Part shown: piece by piece, positions 31,706 through 43,889 of the stretch | Numbering within the stretch: the stretch's first letter is position 1 | Layout of the letters: each line of letters starts with the position of its first letter | Assembly (NCBI GenBank): GCA_963920575.1 | Contig: OY986973.1 | Span: 10,140,607 to 10,204,606, forward strand | Source: Narthecium ossifragum | Taxonomy: Eukaryota > Streptophyta > Magnoliopsida > Dioscoreales > Nartheciaceae | Direction: 5' to 3' | DNA: 64,000 nucleotides | Notes under the pieces: model-generated | What the model was told of the DNA's origin: nothing | Database searches by the model: none | The model's input: only the letters and a program-made list of their open reading frames with translations | Program-made: the position numbers and the translations under genes

Positions 31706-32354
31706 AAATCAACAGAGCTTGACGTACTGTTAATTGAATTTGGGCCGTTGTCGACGAACATTTTGGCATGTTGAGTTTGTGCATGTTTGCCCCCAGAATG
31801 GAAAAGACCCTGGTTAATACTTTTGCTAGTAATGCTGGATTGTCAAAATGTAAAATCTGGTGTAGGCAGTACTATGGAGATATTTTGTAGTAGCTTCGGC
31901 TTTTCTGTTTAAAAAAAACATTACAATGGAAATATGCTACTAATGCCATATGATAGGCTGCATGTAAGCTGTGTGTTGTTATGGCCAGTGAGGCTTAACT
32001 CTTCAAGAAGAGAAAAGAACTTATCAAACAATAACTGCAAGTGGGCCATGAAAAGGTTGTGATAGCAATGAAGGAGAGGCCTAGTTGGTTGGCTTCCGTT
32101 ACATATAGTGTTTCCCTTGCTTTATTCCTCATAATGGATACACTGCTACTTATAGTTGAGAGGTTATTTCTTGGCTTATGATGTTATGTGAACTTTAAAG
32201 GTTGGTCTTTTGCTGCATCTTTATGTTCATATAAGCTTTGTAGGGAAACAATAGCTTCTAGCTATGTTGGGTATGGACCGGGACGGATATTGCATTCCAT
32301 CATATGGATGAGTGGGTGACATATTAGCATTCTGAAAGAGAAGCATTGGCAGAG
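31706..32354. other. Intergenic or 5' flank of LINE-2, no gene seen
   Basis: No sustained frame. It may include the eroded 5' part of LINE-2, since endonuclease sense appears from about 32355. Confidence 0.4.
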
Positions 32355-32853
32355 TAACCATGAAGCACATCTCAACCCAAGCATTGCATGGTATGATTAC
32401 CTCCCCTGAGCATGGAGAATTCTCTCTATCAGCTGTCTATGGAGCAAGGCATCATGGCCAAAGGAAAGAATTATGGGATTTCCTATCAAGATTCAATACG
32501 CTAGGGTTACCTTTGTTGATAGCATGAGACTTCAATGTTATTCTCTTTGCGGAAGAAAAAGCTGGAGGCTCTCCTTTTGCTTTCAATTAATCAGAGAGAG
32601 ACTTTCTAAATTTTGTTTCTTTGAATGATTTGGTAGATCTTGGATACACAGGCTTTGCTTTACTTGGTCCAACAACCAGGGAGGAAGCTCCAAGATCCTT
32701 GACAGGTTGGATCGGACCCTAGGAAACAAGCTTTGGAGTGATAGGTTTCCTGGCATGATGATTAGTCATCTGGCACGAGTTGGGTCCGACCATGCTCCCC
32801 TATTGATCAACTTGAGCCCACCCCCAGAGAGAACATGACCTTGTGTCTTCTGG
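32355..32853 (+). pseudogene. LINE-2 ORF2, endonuclease C-terminal half (broken)
   Basis: FSLSAVYGARHHGQRKELW and DFNVILFAEEK match the second half of a plant L1 endonuclease, followed by RLDRTLGN (about 32700) and VGSDHAPLL (about 32780), the catalytic Asp/His stretch. Stops at 32524-32526 and 32588 region break it. The first half of the domain is not visible. Confidence 0.8.
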
Positions 32854-35285
32854 ATGGAACATTATTGGATTCGGCTGCCTGCTTTCCGAGAAGCTCTGTC
32901 ACAGGCATGGGCCTCAACATTTCATGGATCTAGACAATATGTCTTCTCCTCCAAGTTAAGAGCAATTAAAAACGTTATCAATGATTGGGATAAGAGGTTA
33001 GGCAGAGAGAATATATTTGGAATTGGAAAGCGTGTTGAAAGCTGCTTGGATAGTCTCTACAAACTAGAAGAAGAAGGTAAGTTACTGCCTGAAGATGAAT
33101 TGCAACTGAAGATGCTAGAAAAACAAAGAGAGGCTATGATTTCCAAGCAGGAAGCAAGGGTGACACAGAGGGTTAGACACGTTTAGTTGCAAGCCGGAGA
33201 TAGGAATTCCTCCTTTAATAACATGGTCTCATCTAGGAGATATAAATCAAAGGTCACAAGGATCATGGGGGAGGATGGAGAAATGGTCAGGGATCAGGCT
33301 AGCATTGGTGGAATTTTTATCAGCTACTTCTCTAAGCTCTGGACCGAGGATAGGATCTGCTTCATCCTTGAACTTCCAGACCTACCTACTCTTGGCGAAG
33401 ACTTGCATGCAACTTTGGATTCTGATGTCAATGAAGTCGAAATCAAGGAAGCTCTTCGCAACATGGGAAAGAACAAATATCCAAACCCTGACGGTATCCC
33501 AGTAGAGTTCTTCCTCTCCCATTGGGACATTGTCGGGGAGGATTTTGTTGAAGTGATTAGAAGAATTTTCAGAACGGCTCACCTCCCTTCTAGTTGGAAC
33601 GAAACCTTCATTTAATTAGTTCCTAAATCCAAGTTCCCTCAAGTAGTGAAGGAATACAAACTTATTAGCCTATGCAATTTTGGTTATAAGGTCATCACTA
33701 CCATCCTCGTCAAGAGAATGAAGCTAGTTCTTGGTAGTCTCATTGGATTGGAATAGTCTACTTTCCTCTCAGGTAGATGCATTCACAACAACATCGATGT
33801 CGCTAAGGAAGTCATCCACTCCATGAAGATTGCACCCAAGTTTAATAGCCTGATGGTATTGAAAGTTGATCTAAGGGCAACATATGACCGTGTGAGGTAG
33901 TGCTTCCTAAAGAAAGTCTTGGAAGCAATGGGTTTCCCTTCAAAATGGATCGCACTGGTTATGGCTTGCATAACTGGCTCGACGTTCTCCGTCATTATAA
34001 ATGGCAGACTTCACGGAAGGTTTACCTCACGCTGTGGACTAAGGTAGGGAAACCCACTATCTTCTCTCTTTTTTCTAATAGTGTAGGAAGTGCTCTCCAA
34101 AATTCTAAATAATCTATCTTTTGGCCTTAAAGGATTGAGTTTCAGAGGCTCAGAGTTCTGCCTCTCCCACCTACTTACATTAATGATTGCCTAATCTTCT
34201 CTAAAGCCTCATGCTTGGAAGCAAGAAGATTGAAAGACTCATTGATCAAATTTAAACTTATTTTTGGGTTAGAGATGAATGCTTCGAAATCAAGTGTGTG
34301 GTTCTCTCCAACTATCCCAGATGATAGGAAGCACACCGTATGTCATATACTTGGGCTAGCAATGGTTGAAGGTACCTGGACCTATCTAGGTGCGCCTCTT
34401 TGCCCCGGAAGATTATCAGCGGCTGATTGTTCTCCCCTACTGGATAAATTGGTTAGCCATGTCCTCTCTTGGCAAGGGCAACACATCTTGGACCTGGGAA
34501 GATTGGTGCTGTTGAATACGGTCCTACAAGCAATCCCTACATTCGTGATGGCAACCTCTCATGTTCCTTTGGGAATCATAAGGAAGATTGATCGTATATG
34601 TAGAGATTCCCTATAGAGAGGCCGCAAATCCGGATTGTGCAATTTGGCTTGGAACGGTGTATGCTCTCCAAAGGAAGCTGGAGGCCTGGGAGTTAAGGAT
34701 CTTTGCTCTTGGCAGATTGCTCTCAAAGCCAGAAGAGTTGCTTCTTTCCTTGAACCTGATCTAACATATGGAAGGAGATTGCTAAGGCCAAATACCAATG
34801 AAGTGAGATACTCCCTACTTGCTGCGATTCCATATCAGCATCTAACCATTGGAAGTATGTTTGTATCGCTATGGACTCTCTAAGGAAAAATTTTGTCTGT
34901 GTACCAGGAATCAATAGTAAGCTCAACGTGATGTATGATGCATGGTTCACAGATATCCTCTTATCTAGATGGGCAACTATGTTCAACGTCTTCAGTGGAT
35001 TGGATAGCGTTGAAGTTGGAAGCATGATATGCTCATGGAATCTAGAAGCATTAACAGTCTCCTTCCACCAGCTACCCATCGAACTTATCATGAAGGAGAG
35101 GCAGTGAAACGGAGATACCAGTTGTTGGCCCTACAATAGTTCAGGAAAGGTATGCTCAGCTTCAGCATATTTGGTACAAAGTCAAGAGGTTATACAACAG
35201 TGCAGAGCATATATGAGCGATCTTTGGTCAAACGTATGGAGATCCCAGGTTGGCCCAAGAGTCGGACACTTTTTTTCGCTAGTGG
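32854..35285 (+). pseudogene. LINE-2 ORF2, reverse transcriptase (broken)
   Basis: RT motifs are present in order: PDGIPVEFF (about 33487), WNETFI (about 33596), KVDLRATYD (about 33865), then YINDCLIFSKAS (34175-34210) at the place of the YADD catalytic box, then TYLGAPLCPG and KLVSHVLSWQGQ. The first Asp of YADD is replaced by Asn, so the enzyme would be inactive even without the stops (33184, 33613, 33757 and others). It is not close to LINE-1 but is the same L1-type architecture. It ends at a solo LTR. Confidence 0.85.
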
Positions 35286-38062
35286 TGTGAGGACCCGTTC
35301 CTCTAACTTGGCTAGACCGCGTAGATCGAGCGCCGTTTTTCTGTTGGTTTGGTTTCGCGTCGGGTGCGATCGGGCGATGGTATTGATGTTTTGGACCCCA
35401 TAGGTAATTTGATAAAATTGCACCCATGCGGTCGGTTTTACACCCGCGTTGTGCACACACTACCTTAGATTGATGTATGTGTTTGATTAGAACCATAATG
35501 GTGCTTCTGATCGGAAGATCAGAGCACGATCGGGAAAGATCGAATCGGACGGCCAAGATCGTTTCAGATCTCTATAAATACCCCTCTTTTCTCTCTCTCC
35601 TCCCTTTTATCTCTCTTTCCTTCTCCTTTTCTCCCCTTTGGCAGCCGTTTGGAGATCCGACTGTGGTCTTTCGGCGTGGATTCACGGCGATCGAAGTTGA
35701 GGGATTCGTAGATCACATGCTCGTCTATACATGTAGGTGTTTCTACCCAATTTTGGTGAATTGGTAATTGTAGGTTTAATTTATTATGTTTTGTCATGGT
35801 TTCATTCATTGGAACATTTCCAAACTTCGTATCCTAGTTCTTTGGCATGTATAGGAGATTGCTATTGTATCGATTTCCGTATTCTTTCGGTTAGATTTCC
35901 TATAGTGTCGATTTTTTGACCGGATCGGGCTAGATCTGATATTCCATGATTTGAGTTCGGATATTATTACATGAGTGTATTCCCTACCCTCTAATCTACC
36001 TTCCCTCAAAGTTTGAGTGGATTTCATCGTTGTTTGGTAGATCAAATCCAGCATATTGAGTTTTCGTTGGTTTTGTTGGTTTTCGGATAATTTGTCTTAA
36101 ATATGAGGTTTTGGTCATCCAAAGTTGGATTTCTTAGTGCTAATAGATTCCCCACCTCTAGTTGCATATCCCCTCAAAGTTTTGTTTTAATCCGCCGAGG
36201 TTTGATAGATTGAATTCAAGAAATTGGATTTTCGGCACTATTCATATGTGTTGCCGACATATGATGGATCGATCTTCATGAGCATGAAGATCGATCTTCA
36301 TTCATGGGCATGAAGATCGATCTCTTCTATTTTGACAGAAGGCTTGCAAATTGTCGATTGATCTTCATGGGATATGAAGATCGATCTCGTCTGTTTGACA
36401 GGGGCTCTCTTGTCGAATATCAATCTTCATAGGACATGAAGATCGATCTCTTGCTTTGGCGGTTGGCTTGTGAAGAGAAGATTGATCTTTATGGGTTGTG
36501 AAGATCGATCTCTTGTTTGCAGTTAGCCAGTTTTGATCCGAATTCGACGTTTTTGATTTTTCTTTGATCCGACCTTCTTGCTTGGATTTCCCGATGATAA
36601 CTAGTGACTATTATAATATTTTAATCAGGAGTTTGGACTGATTTACCGATGTTTGAGGATTGCAATCAGTTTCTCGATAAGCATGGTACATGTACATATA
36701 GCTTGTGGTTGCTTTAATAGCTTTCATAACCCCTGTACATATCAATTTATCGCTTTATGGTTAACCGGGGGAGTGACGACCCCCGGGAATGAGTAGATTA
36801 ATGGGCCGAAGGTGTGCCCTTGCATGCCTAGTGTAAATGGGTCAACGGTGTGCCCTTTACTACTTTGTGGATTAACTGGGAGAGTGATAACTCCCGAGAA
36901 TGCTTTATTGAAATGTTTGGATGTTGAATACTCATGGTGTTGTTAGAAATGTTATGGATAACATTGGAACCTTAGCCTGTTGTGTGCCAGCGCCGTACCA
37001 AAGGCTATTTTATAATGGCGTTGCCGATTGCAGTTAAAGAATCAAGTTGGATTCTTTACTATAGTAGTAGCTTAACCTATGAAATCTGATGTTATTGTAG
37101 CATATAGTGACATATAGGGTAGATGCTTGCATAGGTATGTATGCATTAGAGGCATTTCAGGTTAGATGTGGGCGATGGGTTGATTGCCGATCTGAGGGCT
37201 CGAGCAGCTCAGATCTAGCTCTAGGACCGAGGATGGGTAGCAAAGTGTAGGGCGTGATTGTTTTGAGTTGGAATCTTGTATTCTTGAGGTTGGTGTCTAG
37301 CTGGCTATAATCATTCTGATTGAGGTGTAGAGGTCGCTTAGGATTCCAATTTCAGTATCTATGTTAGGGGAAGTTACGTGCCACTCTAGGTCCTACGCCC
37401 TGTTGTGTCGGCGCTCGAGTGCTTGATTGTAGAGAGAAGCACAGCTGTTGACAGTGGAGGTCACAGAGAGCATGCTCTGGGGTAGGCGGTGGACATAACG
37501 TGGGTAGGCGGTGGACATAACATGAGTTTCCTCTAAAAATAGGATGGAACTCCGGGACTTTGTAGTTCCCTTTCTTTACTGTACAACGTAAAGGAGAATC
37601 ATACTGAGTTTTGTTGCTCACTCCTACTCAGGCTGTATTTTACAGGTGCATGCAATAGTTCCTCTTCAGTAGCTCCAGCTGAACCAGCTCTTGGCGGCGC
37701 GTCGACTTCCGGAGGAGTCTAAGGTCTCTGAAGGACAGATCCTACTTTTGGGCAGCTTTGTTTATAGATATCCTTCGGGGATTAGATTAAATGTATAATT
37801 TCCCTCTTCGAGGATTTCGATATAGTTATGTATTGGATATCTATATATAGAACCTTGCTCCCTTTAATGTCGAATCATGTTTTCGCAAATGTCAATTTTA
37901 GATCGAGACTGATAGTAGACTGTTAGAATTACATTTATGCCATTGGAAGTAAATTGTTCAAATTAATTGTGAAATTTATAATGTATCGCGACAGATTAAA
38001 GTGAACAGGTTTAGGTCCCTCACGTCTCAGTCCGGATGGGTTTTCTGGGTCGGGGTGTGACA
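35286..38062 (+). mobile_element. Solo LTR, TGTGAGGACC family (2.8 kb), in LINE-2
   Basis: It starts tgtgaggacccg and ends cggggtgtgaca. Flanks are agtgg and agtgc, a 5-bp TSD with one mismatch. A TATA box tataaata is at 35573-35580, preceded by GATCGG/GATCG words (35510-35550). A GATCGATC array lies at 36267-36515. No internal element sequence is present. LINE-2 zinc-finger sense resumes after it. 36520-38000 shows no gene. Confidence 0.88.
36267..36515. repeat. GATCGATC hairpin array
   Basis: The first unit is an inverted repeat with 14-bp perfect arms (36267-36280 and 36283-36296) and a 2-base loop. Further gaagatcgatct/agatcgatcttc pairs follow at about 36306, 36357-36390, 36420-36450 and 36478-36512. 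Confidence 0.85.
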
Positions 38063-38180
38063 AGTGCTCCACAGCAAGCTACCAGTCCGAGTGTTCTTAT
38101 GAAGGTTACGCTTGGCATCCTACAGGGATCGCCCCATATGTGAAAGAGAACCTGAAACAGTGGAGTATGCTATCTTTGGA
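38063..38180 (+). pseudogene. LINE-2 ORF2, zf-RVT fragment
   Basis: KVLHSKLPVRVFL then, with a frame change, RPICEREPETVEYAIF, the Cys/Glu-Thr-Glu segment of the zinc-finger region after RT. It ends at tctttgga, where Tat-derived integrase starts. Confidence 0.75.
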
Positions 38181-39151
38181 ACATATATATGCCAAAGGAT
38201 GCGAATCATGCGAAAGACATGGTCCATTACAGCGAGCACCAGCAAGTGAGTTATCGATCATCGTCAAGCCTTGGCCATTCAGATGTTGGGCGATAGACCT
38301 TATAGGGAAGATATATCCTCCATCGTCCATGTTGCACAAGTTTGTAATTGTGGCAACAGACTATTTTACTAAATGGGTAGAAGCTATCCCATTAAAGACC
38401 ATTTCGGATGATCAAGTCATAAACTTCATTTGGGAAAACATCATATGTAGATTTAGCATTCCACAAACAATTGTGTCAGATCAAGGGACAATGTTTGTAA
38501 GTTCTAAAGTAAAGAATTTTTTGGCCAAGTATAAAATTAATATGGCCAATTCTACACCTTACTATGCCCAATCTAATGGACAAGCTGAAGCGTCCAATAA
38601 AACCATCAAGTCAATCATATGAAAGATGATGGACGATAACCCAAGGCAATGGCATGAAGGTTTACTAAGAGCGTTATGGGCACATAGAACTACACCTAAG
38701 TCTAGTACTAAGGTTACGCTTTATCAATTAGTTTATGGTCAAGAGGCGGTGCTACCGGCTGAGATAAATGTTCTATCGCCCAGAGTTCTAGAACAAGATC
38801 GCTAAACTAGTGAAGAATATGAAGAAGCATTAATGTATAATCTTTTGGAGCTCGACGAACAACGAGCTATTGCCTTAGAAAATATAGAGACACAAAAGCT
38901 GAAAATGGCCGATATCTATAATAAAAGGGTAGTTTCAAAAGAATTTCAAGAAGGAGATTTAGTTTGAAAAATGATCCTAAATATAGATCGGAATGATCCC
39001 AAATATGGAAAGTGGTCGCCCAACTGGGAAGGACCATACTTGGTCGATCAAGTATTTCCAAACGGATCATATCAACTGAGGACTGTCGACGGTGGGTTGC
39101 ATCGATCAATGAGCAATGGTTGATACCTTAAGAAGTACTACCCATCAATGT
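38181..39151 (+). pseudogene. Tat-type integrase, copy 1 (N-terminally truncated)
   Basis: It begins inside the zinc finger (YAKGCESCERHG). It continues with PWPFRCWAIDLIGKI (first catalytic Asp), FVIVATDYFTKWVEA, PQTIVSDQGTMF (second Asp), NGQAEASNK (Glu), ALWAHRTTPKSS and GPYLVDQVFPNGSY, and ends at about 39151. Stops relative to copy 2 are at about 38620 (CAA to TGA), 38803 (TCA to TAA) and 38966 (TGG to TGA). Integrase would join element cDNA to the genome; this copy cannot. Confidence 0.88.
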
Positions 39152-39273
39152 AATAAAAACATAGAAGAAAAGACGTCCTTAAAATTGGACGATAGCAATT
39201 AACAAAATTGTGTCCATTACAAAATTATCGGCCAAAAGTTTTACATTACAAGTCATCTTCTTAAAGAAAGTTG

Positions 39274-39799
39274 TTAAGAGAAACGAGCGATTTTATCTCT
39301 GAATGCTTTAAGCCGATTTTTGCTCTTGACCAACTCAGCGTTGATTTCAATTTGACGATCTTTGGAAGAGTCGGCTTCGAGGGCATCATATTCTTCTATA
39401 TCTTTATTGCTCTCTTGGTTGATTTGTTGGCTCTCTTTGATAAGATAATTCTTCTGGGTCTTCAGTTGAAGAATTTGTGCTTCTAATTCTTTGATTTGAT
39501 CATCAACTTTAGAAATGGTCGATTCCCTTTCGCCAATAGCATCCACATTCATCGCCATCTTTTTAATGTTATCGCTGATCTTATTTTTCAAGAGTGCTCG
39601 TCGTTCTCGACATTCTCCAACAAGGACAAGCTCGTGGACTAAGGTTTTCTTTTCCGCATCAAAGCTTTCGACGATTTATTTAATGCTTTGGACGTCGTCT
39701 ATTTCTTCAGGCGAAAATCCTAACACTTCAGGATCAATGGCCAAGAATACAACGGTCGATTTATCAAGAATATTTTGATCTGAAGTTGTGAAGTCCACC
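39274..39799 (-). pseudogene. PMD gene, 3' part: coiled-coil C-terminus (right of it in sense: Athila insertion)
   Basis: This continues the last exon of the minus-strand PMD gene after the Athila insertion. Starting from VDFTTSDQNILDK at 39799 it passes GFSPEEIDDVQSI and a TAA (about 39675), then a long heptad coiled coil, DDQIKELEAQILQLKTQK. It ends at 39274, where copy 2 has CAA and reads a few residues further. The coiled coil suggests oligomerisation; no enzyme motif is present. Confidence 0.7.
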
Positions 39800-41417
39800 T
39801 GATGAGTGCATGAAAGTGCACTCTGAACAACCTTAAAACCATCTCAATTGCTATATCTTCACCCTTAATCAACTTCTTTAGCACTACTTTTATACTTTTA
39901 TGAGCTTCACATAGTTGTTTGGAAAATGCAGAAAATTGGAGCTAAAAGAAGCTGAAAAGAGTATATGGATCAAATTCAAAAATTAATCTGTACCTGGTCA
40001 TGAAGAACCAGATGATTTGCCATATATGGTTGGAAAGCTTTTGAAGTCTAGATTCTGGAGAATTTTACGGTTCGTGATTCCAAGTTTCCTAGAGGAAGTT
40101 ACAACATTTTTCGTACCAGTGCGCAATGCTGAGTGAATAGTGACGGTCGACCGTCGCATCATCCGTGGCATCGACCGTCGAATCCTCAGGGTCGACCGTG
40201 GAGCCCGAAAATCATCAAGGTCGACCGTCAGATGCTCACAGTTAACCGTCATATCGACCGTGGCATCGACCGTCAGCCTCTGTCGAAGAAAACACTCCTC
40301 AGGGTCGATGCAATGATCGACCGTCGCTTTTCCAAACATTGTGCACAGTTCACGGTCGACCGTGGCATCGACCGTGGCATCGTCCGCGGGTGTATAACGG
40401 GTTTAAACGTAACCCGAGTTTGCTAATTCTTGGACCCTATAAATAGGAAAGTTAGGGTAAGCCAAGGGGGACTTCTTGGACGTTTTTGGAGGCTCTTTCT
40501 GGACGTTTCCCAAAGGAAGAAGATGAATACATCTCCATCCATGGCCGAGTAATCCGCGGGCATGGCGGATGGATGATCTAGCGAGGATTAGGGTTTCTTC
40601 TCCAACAATGGTTCATAGTTTTTAATCTTCATTGTTAAACTCTTTTCTGTGTATTGGATCTTCAAATATTATATTATTTTCAGATTATAGATTTCTATGT
40701 GGATGATTAATATTATGAATCCAGTCATGCTTCTTTCATGATCTTATAATCCCATAGTCTTCTCTTTTGATTCTCCTACCGAGTCTTGCGAGACCTTTGC
40801 TATGCATTGCCCGTAGTGACAACTGGTATTGTGTATCCTTAGGGATCTGGTAAGACAAGGTTGGGGCTCTATCCGTGAAATCTTTGCTATGCATTGCCGA
40901 TTGTGAGAGTTGGTATTGTGTATTCTTAGAGATCTGGTTAGATAGAGTTAGGGCTTTGTTCCCAATGAACTTTTGCTGCGCGTTGCCTGTAGTGACAGCC
41001 GGTATCGTGTATTCTTAGGTTTGAGTTGGATGAAGTTAGAACTATAATAAGGAAGAATCAATCGTAGGAAGAGACATTTTATAATTTATCAGATTCATAA
41101 TTCTATATCCTCCAGTTAAGGTGATTGGGATGTGAATCCCTTAACTGAGTTTTACATGAACCATTGAGAAGAGAAGAACCTAAATCCGAGTGAAGTGATT
41201 CCTGAAGCCTAGCCTCATTCAAATCCTGATTTTCTTTGTTACCTTTATTTTACTGTTACATCTCTGATCTTTTTTCTTAACTTTTACGCTCTTGTTTGTC
41301 TTCAATACATTGTTATTCGCGTTTCTGGATCTTTCCTACTTGTCTCTCTGTGGGTTCGACCTCTCTTATGCTGTACTGCACCGCGACCGCTGTGCGTGAC
41401 ACATTTGAGTGACATCA
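39800..41417 (+). repeat. 5' LTR of the Athila-like element (1618 bp)
   Basis: Starts tgatgagtgcatgaaag, ends gagtgacatca. It includes a GGTCGACCGT array, a TATA box and three tandem ~88-bp units containing tttgctatgcattgcc (starts near 40796, 40883, 40972). Confidence 0.92.
40142..40445 (+). promoter_or_regulatory. LTR promoter: GGTCGACCGT array and TATA
   Basis: cggtcgaccgt and catcgaccgt words fill 40142-40385. The TATA box tataaata is at 40438-40445, about 55 bases downstream. The copy in the 3' LTR is at 47548-47886 with one extra unit. Confidence 0.65.
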
Positions 41418-41422
41418 AAAAT

Positions 41423-41440
41423 TGGCGCCGTTGCCGGGGA
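41423..41440 (+). other. Primer binding site, Athila-like element
   Basis: tggcgccgttgccgggga, five bases after the LTR end, complementary to the 3' end of tRNA-Asp, as in plant Athila elements. Confidence 0.88.
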
Positions 41441-41649
41441 GACGGTTCAGAAAAGCGTCAGAATCATCAAATCACGATGATTAAAGACATCGAAGACAGT
41501 AACTTTGTTCCCTTTTCTTTGGATTTTTATTTTTATTTATTTTTTTCCTTAGTTTTCTTTATTTTCTTTTTACTTTTGTTTTGAATTTTCGTTTTATTTT
41601 TACTTGCTAAAAAAAACTGACAAAAAAAAAAACTGAAAAAAAAGAGAGG

Positions 41650-42716
41650 ATGGAAAATGAATTATATCAAGACTATTTGAGACCATGTTCTATAAAATCG
41701 AGAGATGGAATGTCTCAAACAACTGTTCGTAAGAAAAGTATATACGAATTGAGCTTGGAGAATAGAATGAGTCATGTTTCTGTCAATGAGTATCTTCCTA
41801 ATTATATGATTAACGCATTGAAAACAAAGATTTTATCCTTTCCACAAAAGGATGATGAGACATTATGTGATGCATGGCAACGATTTAAAGGTTTAATAGT
41901 TTCATGCCCTCAGCATGGTTATCCTAATTGGCGTTTAGTTAGCTATTTTTATTATGGATTAACTGAGCATGAACGTCAAACTCTTGAAACAAGATGCAAG
42001 GGTGAGTTTTTGCAGATTGATCCTAATGAAACCTTGAAGCACTTCGATGAGCTTGTGGAGACGACTGATACACAGACGGTTCCTAGGCGTTTGGATGATT
42101 ATGATGGTCATGCCAATGCCAAATCCTACAAGCATCCCAATGTCGCCTTAATGTCCAATAGCTATCTGCAACACAATGAGCCTTTCTACTCTTATCCTAG
42201 TGCTTATGATGATTATGTGAATGATACTTATGTTGCTACTTCCTATGATGTGCATGTTGATGAGCCTAACACGTATGATGCATGTGTAGATGACTTTAGT
42301 GCTTGTGATGCTTATATCCATGATTTTAATGCTTGTGGTGCACATGCTCAAGATTGTCATGTTAATGATGCATATGCTCATGATTGTAGTGCTAGTGTGC
42401 ATGTTCAAAATTCTAGTCCTACTGATGCACAAGCTATTGATTCTAATGTGTGTGATGCATATGCACATGATTTTAGCGCTCATACGTATGTTCATGATAC
42501 TAACATTCACTATGCATATGTTCATGATTCCAATGTTAGTAATACACATGTTCATGCCTCTGATACTGCTGATACACATGTTTCTTCTCACCTTTCTGTG
42601 ACAGAAATTTTGGACTTACTTAAGGAGGTTAAAACCAAGCCTAATTTTGACTCTTTCATTCTGCAGTTACTTATGAAGGACGAGGAGAAGGCACGCCAAC
42701 TATGCGAGGTAATTAC
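41650..42716 (+). pseudogene. Athila-like gag with an Asp/His-rich repeat domain (interrupted)
   Basis: ATG at 41650 opens a frame without stops up to the copia LTR at 42717. Residues about 50-140 carry gag-core motifs: ALKTKILSF, ETLCDAWQRFKGLI, CPQHGYPNWRLVSYFYYGL. From about 42178 to 42590 the protein becomes an 11-residue-period repeat of the DAYxHDxxA kind, rich in Asp, His, Ala and Tyr. It ends with VTEILDLLKEV and the start of an insertion. No zinc knuckle is visible before the break. A His/Asp-rich domain might bind metal or RNA; that is a guess. Confidence 0.75.
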
Positions 42717-43884
42717 TGTTGATCCTAATCTTGTTTTGATGATGCCAATATACATTAAATGATAAAATATATGTTTAATATTTATTACCCCTTTAATTAG
42801 AGATATTAAATTCAATATTCAAGCTATTTTGTACTCACGGTCGATGCAAGGATCGACCGTGGGAATGGGACGGTCGATCCATGGATCGACCGTGATGAAT
42901 GGTTCATACATGGCTATATGCGTATTGACGCGACGGTCAATCGGTGCATCGACTGTTGGAAGCGTTTTTCTTAGAGAGGCTCACGGACGATGCGACGGTC
43001 GATGTGGCGGTCGACCGTGGCGCATCAATGAAGAATGTGAAGAAGCGACGGTCGATCGGTGCATCGACCCTGAGAAGTATTTTTCTTCACAGAGACGGAC
43101 GGTCGATGCGACGGTCGATGAGGCGGTCGACCGTGGCGTAGATATGAAGAAAAGTCAAGGAGCGACGGTCGATCGAAGCATCGACCCTGGGAAGCAACTT
43201 TCTCAACAGAGGCTCACGGACGATGTGACGGTCGATGTCACGGTCGACCGTGAGAGCGACGGACGATGCGTGGATCGACCGTCGACCAAAGAGGCTGAGT
43301 TTTTTATACGTGACGGACGATGGACGGATCGACCGCCAGGAGCGCGCAGAGTAAAAAACTAGCCGTTGGAGAGTTGCAGGGAGCCGTTTGGGCTTCTTGT
43401 TGAGCTGGTTGAAGCCCATCTATAAGTGGTCTCTTCATGTAAACTTGCCACAACTTTAATCACTATTATTGAGATCATTTGAGCAAGTTCTAGGAAAGAT
43501 TTCTACTTATTCTCCTTGAGCTAAAACCTTTGTAAACCTTCTTCAAGTGTGAAGAAGTAACTTGAGAGTTGTTCGACAGCAGTTGGCTGTGATTGTAAGG
43601 TCACCAAGCACCAGGAAGCTTGGGGAAAAGCTTGTAAGGGAGTTGCAAGTAGTGGAACCTCAAGGAGAGCCTTGAGAGAAGTGGACGTAGACCAAGAGTT
43701 GGGTCGAACCACTATAAATCGGTGTCATCTCTCTCTCCCTTCTTTCAGTTAATGCTTGCATGCTATTGTAGTTAAGTTTCATTGTGTTTACAAGCATTCT
43801 AGCTGTTAGATTCTTTTCTATCTGAATTTTCCATCAATCTAGTTTTTCGAAAAGAGTCTAATTCACCCCCCTCTTGGACCTTCA
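42717..43884 (+). mobile_element. Solo LTR of the SIRE-like copia family in Athila gag
   Basis: 1168 bp, starts tgttgatcct, ends gaccttca. Perfect TSD attac (42712-42716, 43885-43889). It is homologous along its length to the minus-strand LTR at 4002-5100. TATA-like tataagtgg lies at 43421-43429. Confidence 0.93.
42836..43345. repeat. TCGA inverted-repeat array in the copia solo LTR
   Basis: 42870-42893 is a perfect 24-bp palindrome built on acggtcgatcc. 42836-42861 has 10-bp arms cacggtcgat/atcgaccgtg with a 6-base loop. Further acggtcgat...atcgaccgt pairs continue to 43345. It ends about 76 bases upstream of the TATA-like box. Confidence 0.9.
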
Positions 43885-43889
43885 ATTAC

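Noticed and set aside
42290..42601. Met/Leu-rich ORF overlapping gag
   Set aside because: Shadow frame of the Asp/His repeat; hydrophobic only by codon shift.
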